64,000 nt of DNA from an uncultured Treponema sp. (lineage in GTDB: Bacteria; Spirochaetota; Spirochaetia; Treponematales; Treponemataceae), in assembly GCA_947166355.1 (NCBI GenBank), contig CAMVDX010000001.1, forward strand, positions 310,001-374,000, read 5' to 3'. The stretch's first letter is position 1; every line of letters begins with the position of its first letter. Below are positions 56,312-63,826 of this stretch, piece by piece. The position numbers and the translations under genes are program-made. The notes beneath the pieces were generated by a model. It was given only the letters and a program-made list of their open reading frames with translations, searched no databases and was not told where the DNA came from.

Positions 56312-56923
56312 ATGAATAAAACAATTTCAAAAATCGGAGCCCTGCTGGTAATTATTTCGGTGGCGCTCTTTGCGCTTTTTATGCCTTTCTCCAGCTTCTG
56401 GAGTTATTTTGTCTGCATGATTCTGGCCTTCAGTTATCTGATTATGGCAGCAGGTCTTCACAGCGAAAGTGACAAGGAGCATAAAGTTGCCGCAAATGCA
56501 GGTTTGCTTTTTGCCGCAGTTTATGCCGTGCTGATTCTGCTTGTGTATTATGCACAGACAACAAGCGTCCGCCTGTCAGAGCTCAATCGCCAGGCCACTC
56601 TTCTGCTTGATTATTCTTACGGAGGACTTTTATTCTTTTATGATTTACTCGGCTATGGAATGATGGCGCTTTCAACTTTCTTTTTCGGGCTGGCAATGAA
56701 AGCAGAAACAAAGGTAGATAAGTGGCTCAAATGGCTTATGATAATTCACGGAGTATTTTTCTTAAGCTGCTTTATAATGCCGCTGACCGGAGTTTTTAGT
56801 TTCATGGCAGAAGGTCACTCCAGCCATGGCGGAATACTTGCCCTCGAAATCTGGTGCGCTTATTTTCTTCCGATTGGAGTTTTAGCCTTTATACATTTTA
56901 ATTCTCAAAATCTTCGCGGGTGA
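56312..56923 (+). CDS. Six-helix membrane protein co-transcribed with TetR
   Basis: The start ATG 56312 has AGGAG 7 bases upstream; the frame could also begin at 56306, overlapping the TetR stop. The 203-residue protein has about six hydrophobic segments (IGALLVIISVALFALFMPF, FVCMILAFSYLIMAAGL, AGLLFAAVYAVLILLVYY, YGMMALSTFFFGLAM, LMIIHGVFFLSCFIMPL, YFLPIGVLAFIHF). No transporter family was recognised with certainty. As the regulated partner of a TetR repressor, it may help with stress or efflux. Its end overlaps the convergent GNAT gene by 26 bases. Confidence 0.8.
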   Translation: MNKTISKIGALLVIISVALFALFMPFSSFWSYFVCMILAFSYLIMAAGLHSESDKEHKVAANAGLLFAAVYAVLILLVYYAQTTSVRLSELNRQATLLLDYSYGGLLFFYDLLGYGMMALSTFFFGLAMKAETKVDKWLKWLMIIHGVFFLSCFIMPLTGVFSFMAEGHSSHGGILALEIWCAYFLPIGVLAFIHFNSQNLRG

Positions 56924-57455
56924 GCCCGCAGGTGAACTCTCCCGAAGTAATTCCTGTTTTCGGATAAGTGCGGGTCCCCTTATCATCAATCAGTTTCATA
57001 CCGATTTTCTTCATAACATTGAAGGAAGCGGCATTTTTGCAGTCGCATTGAGCCAACACCCGCGATATTTCCAGGTTAGAAAAGGCAAAGTTTACAAGGG
57101 CTCTTGCTGCTTCACTTGCAAAACCGCGCCCTCTGTAATTCTTGTTCAAAATCCAGCCGAGAGTGGCATAGGAGTGGTCTTCACTGTGGCTAAGGTCGCA
57201 GTCGCAGCCACCGATAATCTTTCCTTCATAAATAATCACAAATTCAAAATCTTCCTGTTCCGGGCTTTCCCATTCTACAGAATATTTTTTTACAAAATTA
57301 AGGGTCTCTTCAAAAGTGTCATTAGGCAGCCAGAACATCATCGTAATGCTTTTGTCACCGGCATATTCGTGAACCTCTTTTTCATCTCCCAGACGAACCG
57401 GGCGCAGAGTGAGGCGGGGAGTTTTTAATTCTAAATCAAGGGAAAAGTTTTTCAT
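56898..57455 (-). CDS. RimJ/RimL-type GNAT acetyltransferase
   Basis: 185 residues with the RimJ/RimL signature start LKTPRLTLRPVRLGDE, the strand YATLGWILNKNYRGRGFASEAARAL containing the acetyl-CoA loop, and RVLAQCDCKNAASFNVMKKIGM. This class acetylates N-termini of ribosomal proteins or small amines. The start at 57455 is the only reasonable ATG. It is convergent with the upstream membrane protein. Confidence 0.88.
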   Translation of the reverse strand: MKNFSLDLELKTPRLTLRPVRLGDEKEVHEYAGDKSITMMFWLPNDTFEETLNFVKKYSVEWESPEQEDFEFVIIYEGKIIGGCDCDLSHSEDHSYATLGWILNKNYRGRGFASEAARALVNFAFSNLEISRVLAQCDCKNAASFNVMKKIGMKLIDDKGTRTYPKTGITSGEFTCGLTREDFEN

Positions 57456-57541
57456 AATTCTTTTCTACCACTTATCACAATAAATTACCACTTGTCGCCA
57501 AAAACATTACAAGACTGGTTCCCTGCTTTATACTCCGAATC

Positions 57542-57715
57542 ATGAAAAGATTAATAACACTTTTAAGCATGGACGCAATTAATTGCTGGGTTGGATTTGC
57601 AGAAGAAAGAGTAAAAGCTGATTTTGCAGATTTTAATTATAGAACCGTTCCTTTACGGGAGGAGGTAAAAGGTCTTTTGACTACTTTTCAAAATCTAGTC
57701 CTGTACTTACAATAA
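57542..57715 (+). CDS. Possible small ORF, 57 residues
   Basis: ATG at 57542 opens MKRLITLLSMDAINCWVGF and ends GLLTTFQNLVLYLQ. There is no good ribosome-binding site. Nothing in it was recognised, and it may be a gene remnant. The rest of 57456-57759 is featureless apart from the ribosome-binding site of the next gene. Confidence 0.25.
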   Translation: MKRLITLLSMDAINCWVGFAEERVKADFADFNYRTVPLREEVKGLLTTFQNLVLYLQ

Positions 57716-57759
57716 GATACAGAACCTTCAGAAAATAAACGATTAAACAGGAGGCTATT

Positions 57760-58230
57760 TTGATAACACAAATCAAAATTGAGAAATGCGATAAGCCTTA
57801 CTGCGTAATTCATACAGATGTGGAAACTGACGGTATAAAAAACATTGCAGAAAAAATCAGCCGTATGGATGAAACTGGTTGTACTGCCATGCTTACCGGC
57901 TGGGACGGGGATTATTGCATTCAGGTAAAGCAGAACGAGATTTTCAGAATTTACAGTATGGACAAAAAGGTTTATCTGGAAACTGAAAAAGAAAATCTGC
58001 TTTTGAAGCTGCGTCTTTATGAGTTTGAAGAGCTTGCTCAAAACTGCGGCTGGACAGATTTCATAAGGATTTCGAACACGGATATTGTAAACTTTTCAAA
58101 GGTAACAAAACTCGATTTGTCACTGACTGGAATTGTCCGCGTGAATTTTACCAATGGAAAAGCTGCAATAGTTTCAAGAAGATATATGAGTAAAATCAAA
58201 AAGGAACTTCTCAATATGAAGCACCGCTAA
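57760..58230 (+). CDS. LytTR-domain DNA-binding regulator
   Basis: The start is a TTG at 57760 with a perfect AGGAGG 5 bases upstream; the first internal Met is at about residue 36. The 156-residue protein ends in a LytTR DNA-binding domain (DFIRISNTDIVNFSKVTKLDLS, VRVNFTNGKAAIVSRRYMSKIKKELL). Small LytTR proteins typically pair with a membrane protein that restrains them. The DUF3021 gene at 58336 is that partner, and the two form one transcript with a tandem repeat array in between. Confidence 0.85.
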   Translation: MITQIKIEKCDKPYCVIHTDVETDGIKNIAEKISRMDETGCTAMLTGWDGDYCIQVKQNEIFRIYSMDKKVYLETEKENLLLKLRLYEFEELAQNCGWTDFIRISNTDIVNFSKVTKLDLSLTGIVRVNFTNGKAAIVSRRYMSKIKKELLNMKHR

Positions 58231-58322
58231 AGATGTCATCTTGGACTAAAAGAAGTCATTTCGAACTAAAAGATGTCATCCCGAACTAAAAGAAGTCATC
58301 CCGAACTTGATTCGGGATCTAT
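58231..58322. repeat. Four 20-bp tandem repeats ending in a family C hairpin
   Basis: Units begin at 58231, 58251, 58271 and 58291, consensus AGATGTCATCCCGAACTAAA. The first starts right after the LytTR stop codon, and the last runs into the hairpin CCCGAACTTGATTCGGG of a family C repeat. Confidence 0.85.
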
Positions 58323-58335
58323 AAGGAGATTTATC

Positions 58336-58776
58336 ATGAAAGAATTTTTCAAAAGAGCAATAATGGGTTTTGTTTATGGAGTTTTTATTGGCCAGACAAT
58401 TTTGATTCTAGAATCACTTGCCGGCGGTAATGGAAATTTTTATCCGGTTTCTGCTTATCTGCTGCAACACTCAAGTTCACAGATGGCGGCTGTTATCATA
58501 CAGTATTTTCTTACAGGAATAATTGGAATAAGTTTTGCTACCACCACCCTGATTTTTGAAATTGACAGCTGGAGTATTACTGCGCAGACAGCCCTCCATT
58601 TTGCAATCACTTCTGTTGTTATGTATGTTTCTGGCTTTCTCTGCGGCTGGTTCCCTCACACCGTCAGAAGCACAATAATCTGGTTTGCAATCTTTATCGT
58701 GATTTATGTGATTATGTGGATAAGCTTTATGCTCTACTTCAAAAAACAGACAAAAAAAATTAACGAGGCATTGTAA
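58336..58776 (+). CDS. DUF3021-family membrane protein
   Basis: The ATG at 58336 has AAGGAG 7 bases upstream; the longer frame starting at 58273 only translates repeat DNA. The 146-residue protein has four hydrophobic helices (AIMGFVYGVFIGQTILILES, VIIQYFLTGIIGISFATTTL, ALHFAITSVVMYVSGFLCGW, IIWFAIFIVIYVIMWISFML). DUF3021 proteins commonly accompany LytTR regulators and are thought to restrain them at the membrane (known association; mechanism inferred). Confidence 0.85.
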   Translation: MKEFFKRAIMGFVYGVFIGQTILILESLAGGNGNFYPVSAYLLQHSSSQMAAVIIQYFLTGIIGISFATTTLIFEIDSWSITAQTALHFAITSVVMYVSGFLCGWFPHTVRSTIIWFAIFIVIYVIMWISFMLYFKKQTKKINEAL

Positions 58777-58782
58777 AAAAAC

Positions 58783-58820
58783 TTAATCCGGGCTTGAAAT
58801 AATTGGCATGCCCGGATTAA
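58783..58820 (-). terminator. Terminator-like hairpin downstream of the Nudix-HD gene
   Basis: TTAATCCGGG (58783-58792) pairs perfectly with CCCGGATTAA (58811-58820). On the minus strand it is followed by AAGTTTTTTT, a T run. Two more family C copies (58830-58872) lie between it and the gene end. Confidence 0.6.
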
Positions 58821-58880
58821 AACTTTTATGTCATGCTCGGGCTTGAATTGATATGTCATGCTCGGGCTTGACCCGGGCAT

Positions 58881-60125
58881 CTATCTAATAACCTCGTACA
58901 AATCCCGCCCCATCAATTTTTCAAAATATTTCTTGAGTTCAAAGTTCTTGTTCCATTTGCCTTGCGGGTAGTAGCCGTAACGCTCTTTTACATCATTCAT
59001 GCGCTCTTCCATGTTTTGAGTTCCGTCGGCGCCGCAGGTAGAATCCAGCAGCTGAATCAGGCGGTCGTAATCGTCGTATTCGGTGGCGGCGAGCAGCGTT
59101 TTGAGCTCGTCGTATTGTTCCGGTGAGATGTCGATTTTTCCAATGTAGTCGTCAATTACGTGCAGATTAAAGGAGTGTGTGAGGCAGATTTTTGCAAGCT
59201 GGTCATAACCCAGGTTTTTCAAAAAGTGATAGCCGTCGTAAACGTGTGCCATGTAAGTGTACCCCATCTGGCGGCCAATGTCGTGAAGAAGTCCGCAGGT
59301 GTAGGCGAAGTCGGGATTGAGGATGTGTGTTTTGCTGCCGTGAGCTGCGGGATTTACCGTGATATTTACCGCGGCCTTTTCAATTACCGCCCGCGCAATT
59401 TTCTCTGCCGCCCGAGCGACCGCATAGGAGTGTTCGCGCCACGGCCCCGGATTTTTTGCGACACACTTTTCCAGTAATGACTCTGCGAAAGCCCGCGGAA
59501 TATTTTCTTCCTGGCCACAGAGCTTTTCCATGGCAAGAGTCTCGCGGGCAATCATATCCAGCTTTGCGGCATTGTCAGATTTAAAATGCAGATTAGTCTG
59601 GATTGCTTCGTTCACAGTTACAAATCTTAGTTCAAAGCCATCATCTTTTTCGTAATCATCAAGCTTCTGCTTTTTGATAAGAGGCTTGCCGTCCACCCCA
59701 GTTTTTACACTACAAAAATAATGAAATGAATCCTGGATAAAAATTGTTTTTGGAAACATCTCTGACTGCATGATGCGTCTAACAAGACCAGCTTCTTTTA
59801 TGCTATCAGAAATCACTTCGAGGCCGGTTTCTTCTGCAACCTCACGAATTAGGGCTGCAGTTTTTTCTTCTCCCTCGTGAATGCCGCCACCCGGGAATTT
59901 GTAGTAGGCAAGATTTTTTGCATAGACGAGGGCGATTTTGTCATTCGGGGAAAGCGGTGTGGTTTCGGAGTTTCCAGAAGAGTCGGTGGAGTCTGAAGAG
60001 CCTGTCGAGTTTTGGAAATTCTGTTTTTCAGACTCCACTACAATAATAGCCCTGGCCGAAGGTCTGGAAGATGTAGGCCAGTTTGCTTCGTAGTTTTTAT
60101 AATCAGTTGTAAAAAGTGTTTTCAT
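58881..60125 (-). CDS. Nudix hydrolase fused to an HD domain
   Basis: The N-terminal Nudix box is complete (GGGIHEGEEKTAALIREVAEETG, about residues 76-99, matching the Gx5Ex7REUxEExGU pattern). The C-terminal HD domain shows HSYAVARAAEKIA (about 232), LLHDIG (about 281) and further His/Asp residues. A Nudix domain cleaves a nucleoside-diphosphate compound and an HD domain is a metal-dependent phosphohydrolase. The combination suggests nucleotide or modified-nucleotide clean-up, but the substrate is unknown. Residues about 35-62 (FQNSTGSSDSTDSSGNSETT) are a low-complexity insert just before the Nudix core; its DNA resembles a decayed family B repeat. 414 residues. No clear ribosome-binding site. 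Confidence 0.82.
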   Translation of the reverse strand: MKTLFTTDYKNYEANWPTSSRPSARAIIVVESEKQNFQNSTGSSDSTDSSGNSETTPLSPNDKIALVYAKNLAYYKFPGGGIHEGEEKTAALIREVAEETGLEVISDSIKEAGLVRRIMQSEMFPKTIFIQDSFHYFCSVKTGVDGKPLIKKQKLDDYEKDDGFELRFVTVNEAIQTNLHFKSDNAAKLDMIARETLAMEKLCGQEENIPRAFAESLLEKCVAKNPGPWREHSYAVARAAEKIARAVIEKAAVNITVNPAAHGSKTHILNPDFAYTCGLLHDIGRQMGYTYMAHVYDGYHFLKNLGYDQLAKICLTHSFNLHVIDDYIGKIDISPEQYDELKTLLAATEYDDYDRLIQLLDSTCGADGTQNMEERMNDVKERYGYYPQGKWNKNFELKKYFEKLMGRDLYEVIR

Positions 60126-60152
60126 ACATTTATGCTAACTAACGATAGTTAC

Positions 60153-60947
60153 TTAAAAACCAAAGATGCAGAAACGTATTGCATCAACGAGCCCATGACT
60201 TACCATTGCAGAAGTAAGATCCCTCTTTCTCTGAAGTAGAGCAAAAGGAAGTCCAAAGATTACGCAGAGTAAAAGGGAGCTTATCAAATCATAATGATGA
60301 GCCAGAGTGTGTGGAACAATCATCATAAACCACATTGTAAAAAGCTGGAACTTTGTCGGCTTACGGAAAAGATATACACAGAAAGCCATAAAGACTGCAC
60401 GGCAAGCCATCTCTTCAAAAATTGCAGGACTCAGACAGATTGTAAGACGCTGCCAGGTAATTGCAAAGTTTTCTGTAGAGTGAGTTTTTGATAAAAAGAA
60501 ATTGATTACTGCAAGCACCGCCGCAGAAGCAAGTGCAATAGCAAGGCTTATAAGAAGCTCCTGATAGGAAGGACGCTTGCCAGAAGTGCGAATCAGATAA
60601 TAAGGCTTGGCCTTGCTGCCTCCAATTTTTTCCATTACTGCAAAAACAGCTAGAGAAGAAAGAAGAGTCGGCAAGCCTGCCAGTAAGCCCTGGTGAACTA
60701 CGACCATTATATTTATCTGAACTGCAAGATAGCAAAGCGAAACTGCAATTCCGAAAATAAGGGAAATCAAAATATATTTTACAGAAGGCAGCTTTAATCT
60801 TATAAGAAGATAGATAGCAAGCGCTGAACTCCAGATTGCGGTGAAGGTAAAAAAGTTTTTTGTTGCAATTATATAGATGAAAAAATATGCTGCGAACTCT
60901 ACCCAGAGCCCGATTAATCCTAATCTGATTTTAATTTTTTCCTGCAT
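60153..60947 (-). CDS. CPBP-family intramembrane metalloprotease
   Basis: The 264-residue membrane protein has about eight hydrophobic segments. It carries the Abi/CPBP motifs: EEMACRAVF (the ExxxR motif, about residue 178), the HTLAHH motif and SHGLVDAIRF (HxxxD). These are the residues of CAAX-prenyl endopeptidase-like intramembrane proteases. In bacteria they are linked to bacteriocin self-immunity or protein maturation. AGGAG precedes the ATG. It lies 16 bp downstream of the esterase gene in the same orientation. The substrate is unknown. Confidence 0.85.
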   Translation of the reverse strand: MQEKIKIRLGLIGLWVEFAAYFFIYIIATKNFFTFTAIWSSALAIYLLIRLKLPSVKYILISLIFGIAVSLCYLAVQINIMVVVHQGLLAGLPTLLSSLAVFAVMEKIGGSKAKPYYLIRTSGKRPSYQELLISLAIALASAAVLAVINFFLSKTHSTENFAITWQRLTICLSPAIFEEMACRAVFMAFCVYLFRKPTKFQLFTMWFMMIVPHTLAHHYDLISSLLLCVIFGLPFALLQRKRDLTSAMVSHGLVDAIRFCIFGF

Positions 60948-60963
60948 TTGAAAATCTCCTTTC

Positions 60964-61851
60964 TTAGTCTTTTAGTACTTCTGAAAGCCAGCCGGTTACA
61001 CCTTTTGGAAGTCTTGGCTCCATAGGCGTGCCGTCATCAAACATAAGGTTACAGTGCATTGCGTTTATAATGCAGTGCTGACCCATTTCGAATCCAAAAT
61101 TGATTGAAGCAATTCCGTGGTCACCGTTGTAAACCCAGTCCGGAGTAAAAATAAAACAGTGCTTCATTTTCTGCATTCGCGGAATCAGCGGTGTAACATT
61201 TTTTTCAAAATCATTAATCTCATCACGCTTTCCGATTGCGAAAAAGAGATGAACATCATTTTTATCATATAAATCAAAAAGCTCCGGCCCCGGGATTTCG
61301 GGCGCTCCCATTGGAATTACAATGTTGAAGAAGTCCGGAAAATCATAAGTAACGCGCAAGGTCATAGAGCCGCCGCTGGAATTTCCAAGAATTGCTTTTT
61401 TACTGATGCCGCCGTTTTGCTCTGTGTGTTTTTTGATAAAGGCGCAAACGACATCGTAAACTTTTTTAGTTTCAATTTCATTCCAGTTGCCGCGGCAATA
61501 ACCATCTGCATCCCGATATTCAGGTGCAAGGGGAACTAAAATATAAGCGCCGCCGAGAGCCTTTTGATAATCATCTTTAGAATAAAATTCTGCACCGGCA
61601 TAATTTATACAGACATTGCCTTCCAGTGCATTTGTAGTTCCGTGCATAACAACAAGCAGAGGGTAAGCTTTACCTTTTTCGTAACCATGCTCGGTGGGGT
61701 CGTAAAAATAATAACCAAGGCCGGAATCGTCAGCATCGTAATCTTTGTGAAAGCGGTCAAAGTATTCGCCCACTTTATAAGTCGGTGCGTAAGAAATAAA
61801 GCTTCCTTGTGGAATCTGGTTTGCCCATGGCGGGGTTGGTTTGTCTGACAT
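60964..61851 (-). CDS. Alpha/beta hydrolase, esterase-like
   Basis: The 295-residue protein is predicted cytoplasmic, with no signal peptide. The alpha/beta hydrolase fold is shown by LLVVMHGTTNALEGN (oxyanion strand), the nucleophile elbow GNSSGGSM (about residue 155), Asp in GKRDEIND and His in NGDHGIAS. It resembles esterases of the PHB-depolymerase/feruloyl type. Reaction and substrate are inferred only. AGAGG precedes the ATG. The upstream region carries the inverted-element array at 61968-62186. Confidence 0.8.
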   Translation of the reverse strand: MSDKPTPPWANQIPQGSFISYAPTYKVGEYFDRFHKDYDADDSGLGYYFYDPTEHGYEKGKAYPLLVVMHGTTNALEGNVCINYAGAEFYSKDDYQKALGGAYILVPLAPEYRDADGYCRGNWNEIETKKVYDVVCAFIKKHTEQNGGISKKAILGNSSGGSMTLRVTYDFPDFFNIVIPMGAPEIPGPELFDLYDKNDVHLFFAIGKRDEINDFEKNVTPLIPRMQKMKHCFIFTPDWVYNGDHGIASINFGFEMGQHCIINAMHCNLMFDDGTPMEPRLPKGVTGWLSEVLKD

Positions 61852-61967
61852 TTTTTTACCTCTTTTCGTACAGAGTACAAGAAATTACGGATAAAAGTAA
61901 CTCCAGAATGTTTTTTATACGTAAAAAAGTGTAGGAATTTTACAAATTGTCAGAATAATTTTATTTG

Positions 61968-62186
61968 TTACGGCTAAAAATCAAAATCAAGTGTAGTTTA
62001 GCCGTAAAATTTCTTGTAAAAAAAAAATTTTGTCAGTTTTTGTATGAAAATTGCCAGTCAATTTACGGCTAAAACCATTTAATTTGTTTATTTTAGCCGT
62101 AAAAGAGATTATTTTTTATTTCGTAAAACAGAATAGGAAGGAATATTTACGGCTAAATCCTTGCCTTTTATAATTTTTAGCCGTAG
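61968..62186. repeat. Three inverted elements with conserved 11-bp arms and fixed spacing
   Basis: TTACGGCTAAA and its complement TTTAGCCGTAA occur as three pairs: 61968/61997, 62063/62092 and 62147/62176. In each pair the arm starts are exactly 29 bp apart, giving 40-bp elements with variable 18-bp centres. Starts of successive elements are 95 and 84 bp apart. No ORF lies here. Confidence 0.9.
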
Positions 62187-62188
62187 TG

Positions 62189-62683
62189 TCAGAGTTCTTT
62201 TATAAATCGAAGCTGCTTTTTATCATCAATATAGCCCTGGGCGCGGTAAAACTCGTGAGCCTGCTTTCGGCTTTCACCAGAATTAAGGCGCATGCTGCTC
62301 GCCCCATTTTCGCGGGCCCATTCTTCTGCTCGCTTGAGCAAAGCAGAGCCGATTCCCTGCCTTCTGAAATCCGCATCTACCGCAATTCCCAGAATGTTTG
62401 CCATAGTTGGGAAGTAGAGTACGTTATATTTTTCTACGTGGATTACGCCTGCGATGTGGGACGGCTTGATTTCAGAAGAGCCGTCATAGGAGCCGTCGAG
62501 TGAATCGGTACATTCTGCATTTGCCTCAGCAACAAAAACAGCTTCCCGCGAATTATCCAGTCCCGCAAACTGTTTTTCAACAATCTCCAGCGTACATTCT
62601 TCGTAACCCAGATCCTTGCGGAAAAGTTCATTCATTGCGGGAATGTCGCTGGCGGCGGCCTGTCGGATTTTTACTTTTTTCAT
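62189..62683 (-). CDS. GNAT family N-acetyltransferase
   Basis: 164 residues. The acetyl-CoA loop is DFRRQGIGSALLKRAEEWA, with a preceding IAGVIHVEKYNVLYF strand and a final FYRAQGYIDDKKQLRF strand. A short Ser/Asp/Gly-rich stretch (CTDSLDGSYDGSSEIK) before the core may be a local insertion; whether it derives from a repeat is not clear. AAGGA precedes the ATG. It lies 12 bp downstream of the radical SAM gene in the same orientation. Substrate unknown. Confidence 0.85.
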   Translation of the reverse strand: MKKVKIRQAAASDIPAMNELFRKDLGYEECTLEIVEKQFAGLDNSREAVFVAEANAECTDSLDGSYDGSSEIKPSHIAGVIHVEKYNVLYFPTMANILGIAVDADFRRQGIGSALLKRAEEWARENGASSMRLNSGESRKQAHEFYRAQGYIDDKKQLRFIKEL

Positions 62684-62695
62684 TGTATTTTCCTT

Positions 62696-63826
62696 TTATA
62701 ATTTATGCTGGCAGTGCCAGATCGGCGTTGCAAGTTTATTACTAAACGGCTGCGGTCGGCGGAAATCCGGCAGCCAGCTTGTGTCATCTGTAAGCTCCTG
62801 GTAGAAAAGGTATTCGAAGTCGTAGGCTTCTATCAGGTCGCGGATGTCGGCGTCTTCTTCGGTGGTGACGAGACGGTTTTCAATTGATGCCAGAGCGGCG
62901 GTGCGGGCTGCGAGCCGGTCGGGGCTTTCATCGAAAGGCACCGGAGTGTATTGATTCATGAGGCTGATGATGGCGTGGCCGTCGGCATTTTCCTTGAGCC
63001 AGGCAAGAACATCTGCGGTTTCGGCAAAGTGGCCTGGCATAAAGAGGTGGCGCACAATTACTCCGGACAGCATTTTATCCCGCGGCTGACCCGGCTCTGC
63101 CCACTCTGCAGGTTTTGCATTCGGCGGCTCAGGAATCTCAGCAATGTCCAAAGGATTATTTTCTATCATCCATTTGATTGCGGTAGTGGAGACTTCGGGG
63201 TAGTCTGGTGCGGAAAAAAGTTTCTTTGAAAAAGCGCTGTCCAGAGTTTTCAAATCCGGAAGCCAGATTGTAACAAGCCCCTTCAAAAGCTCCAGCATTT
63301 CGACAGATTCATAAGCAGAAGAGTTCCAGCAGAAGGGAATAGTTACTCCGGCATCTCGGGCTGCGCGTAAGAACTCGGCTATTCGTGGAATATGATGACT
63401 TCCCGTAACAAGATTTATATTTTCTGCTCCGGCGGCCTGCAGACGCAGACAGATGTCCGTAAACTCGGCGCAGTCAACAGCCCGGCCAAATCCATCTTGA
63501 CTAATCTGATAGTTCTGACAGAAGGCACAGCGCAGAGTACAGCCGGTAAAAAAGATAGTCCCGCTTCCGCCGAAAACTGTTACAAGAGGTTCTTCGCCAA
63601 AGTGAAGGCCCGCAAAGGCAATGCGGAGGTCTGCCGGTTCGCGGCAAAAGCCGAGTGAACTGCGGTGGTTGAGTAGGTCAGAGACCGTATCGAAACCACA
63701 TTTCTGAGAGTCTGCGGTGGTTTCGATACGCCCTTGCGGGCACTCAACCACCGTACTTGCCGTACGATCGACTCCGCATTTTCTCGGGCATTGGCGGCAC
63801 TGTCTGTAGAACTCGATTGTTTCCAT
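62696..63826 (-). CDS. PflX-like radical SAM enzyme with in-frame repeat insertion
   Basis: The radical SAM motif CxxxCxxC is present (TGCTLRCAFCQNY, about residues 95-103), followed by NLVTGSHHIPRI, WNSSAYES and TIWLPDLKT, all typical of the pyruvate-formate-lyase-activating-enzyme-like PflX family. The N-terminus normally runs CRxCPRxCGVDR...GFCR with conserved Cys residues. Here about 34 residues, encoded by two family B repeats (63664-63752), separate GVDRTA from LGFCR. The cluster-binding core is intact, so activity may be kept. Its ATG overlaps the stop codon of an upstream gene (TAATG), so the two are in one operon. 376 residues, against about 340 without the insertion. Confidence 0.85.
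   Translation of the reverse strand: METIEFYRQCRQCPRKCGVDRTASTVVECPQGRIETTADSQKCGFDTVSDLLNHRSSLGFCREPADLRIAFAGLHFGEEPLVTVFGGSGTIFFTGCTLRCAFCQNYQISQDGFGRAVDCAEFTDICLRLQAAGAENINLVTGSHHIPRIAEFLRAARDAGVTIPFCWNSSAYESVEMLELLKGLVTIWLPDLKTLDSAFSKKLFSAPDYPEVSTTAIKWMIENNPLDIAEIPEPPNAKPAEWAEPGQPRDKMLSGVIVRHLFMPGHFAETADVLAWLKENADGHAIISLMNQYTPVPFDESPDRLAARTAALASIENRLVTTEEDADIRDLIEAYDFEYLFYQELTDDTSWLPDFRRPQPFSNKLATPIWHCQHKL
63664..63752. repeat. Family B palindrome pair inside the radical SAM gene
   Basis: 63664-63699 (GGTGGTTGAGTAGG to TATCGAAACCAC) and 63716-63752 (GGTGGTTTCGATACGC to GCACTCAACCACC) form the same opposite-orientation pair, with a 16-bp centre, as at 37210-37300. Confidence 0.88.

Noticed and set aside
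61968..62186. Inverted-element array as a CRISPR or as standard integron attC sites
   Set aside because: Only three units, arms of 11 bp and no Cas or integrase gene in view. The attC core words GTTRRRY and RYYYAAC are not at the element ends.
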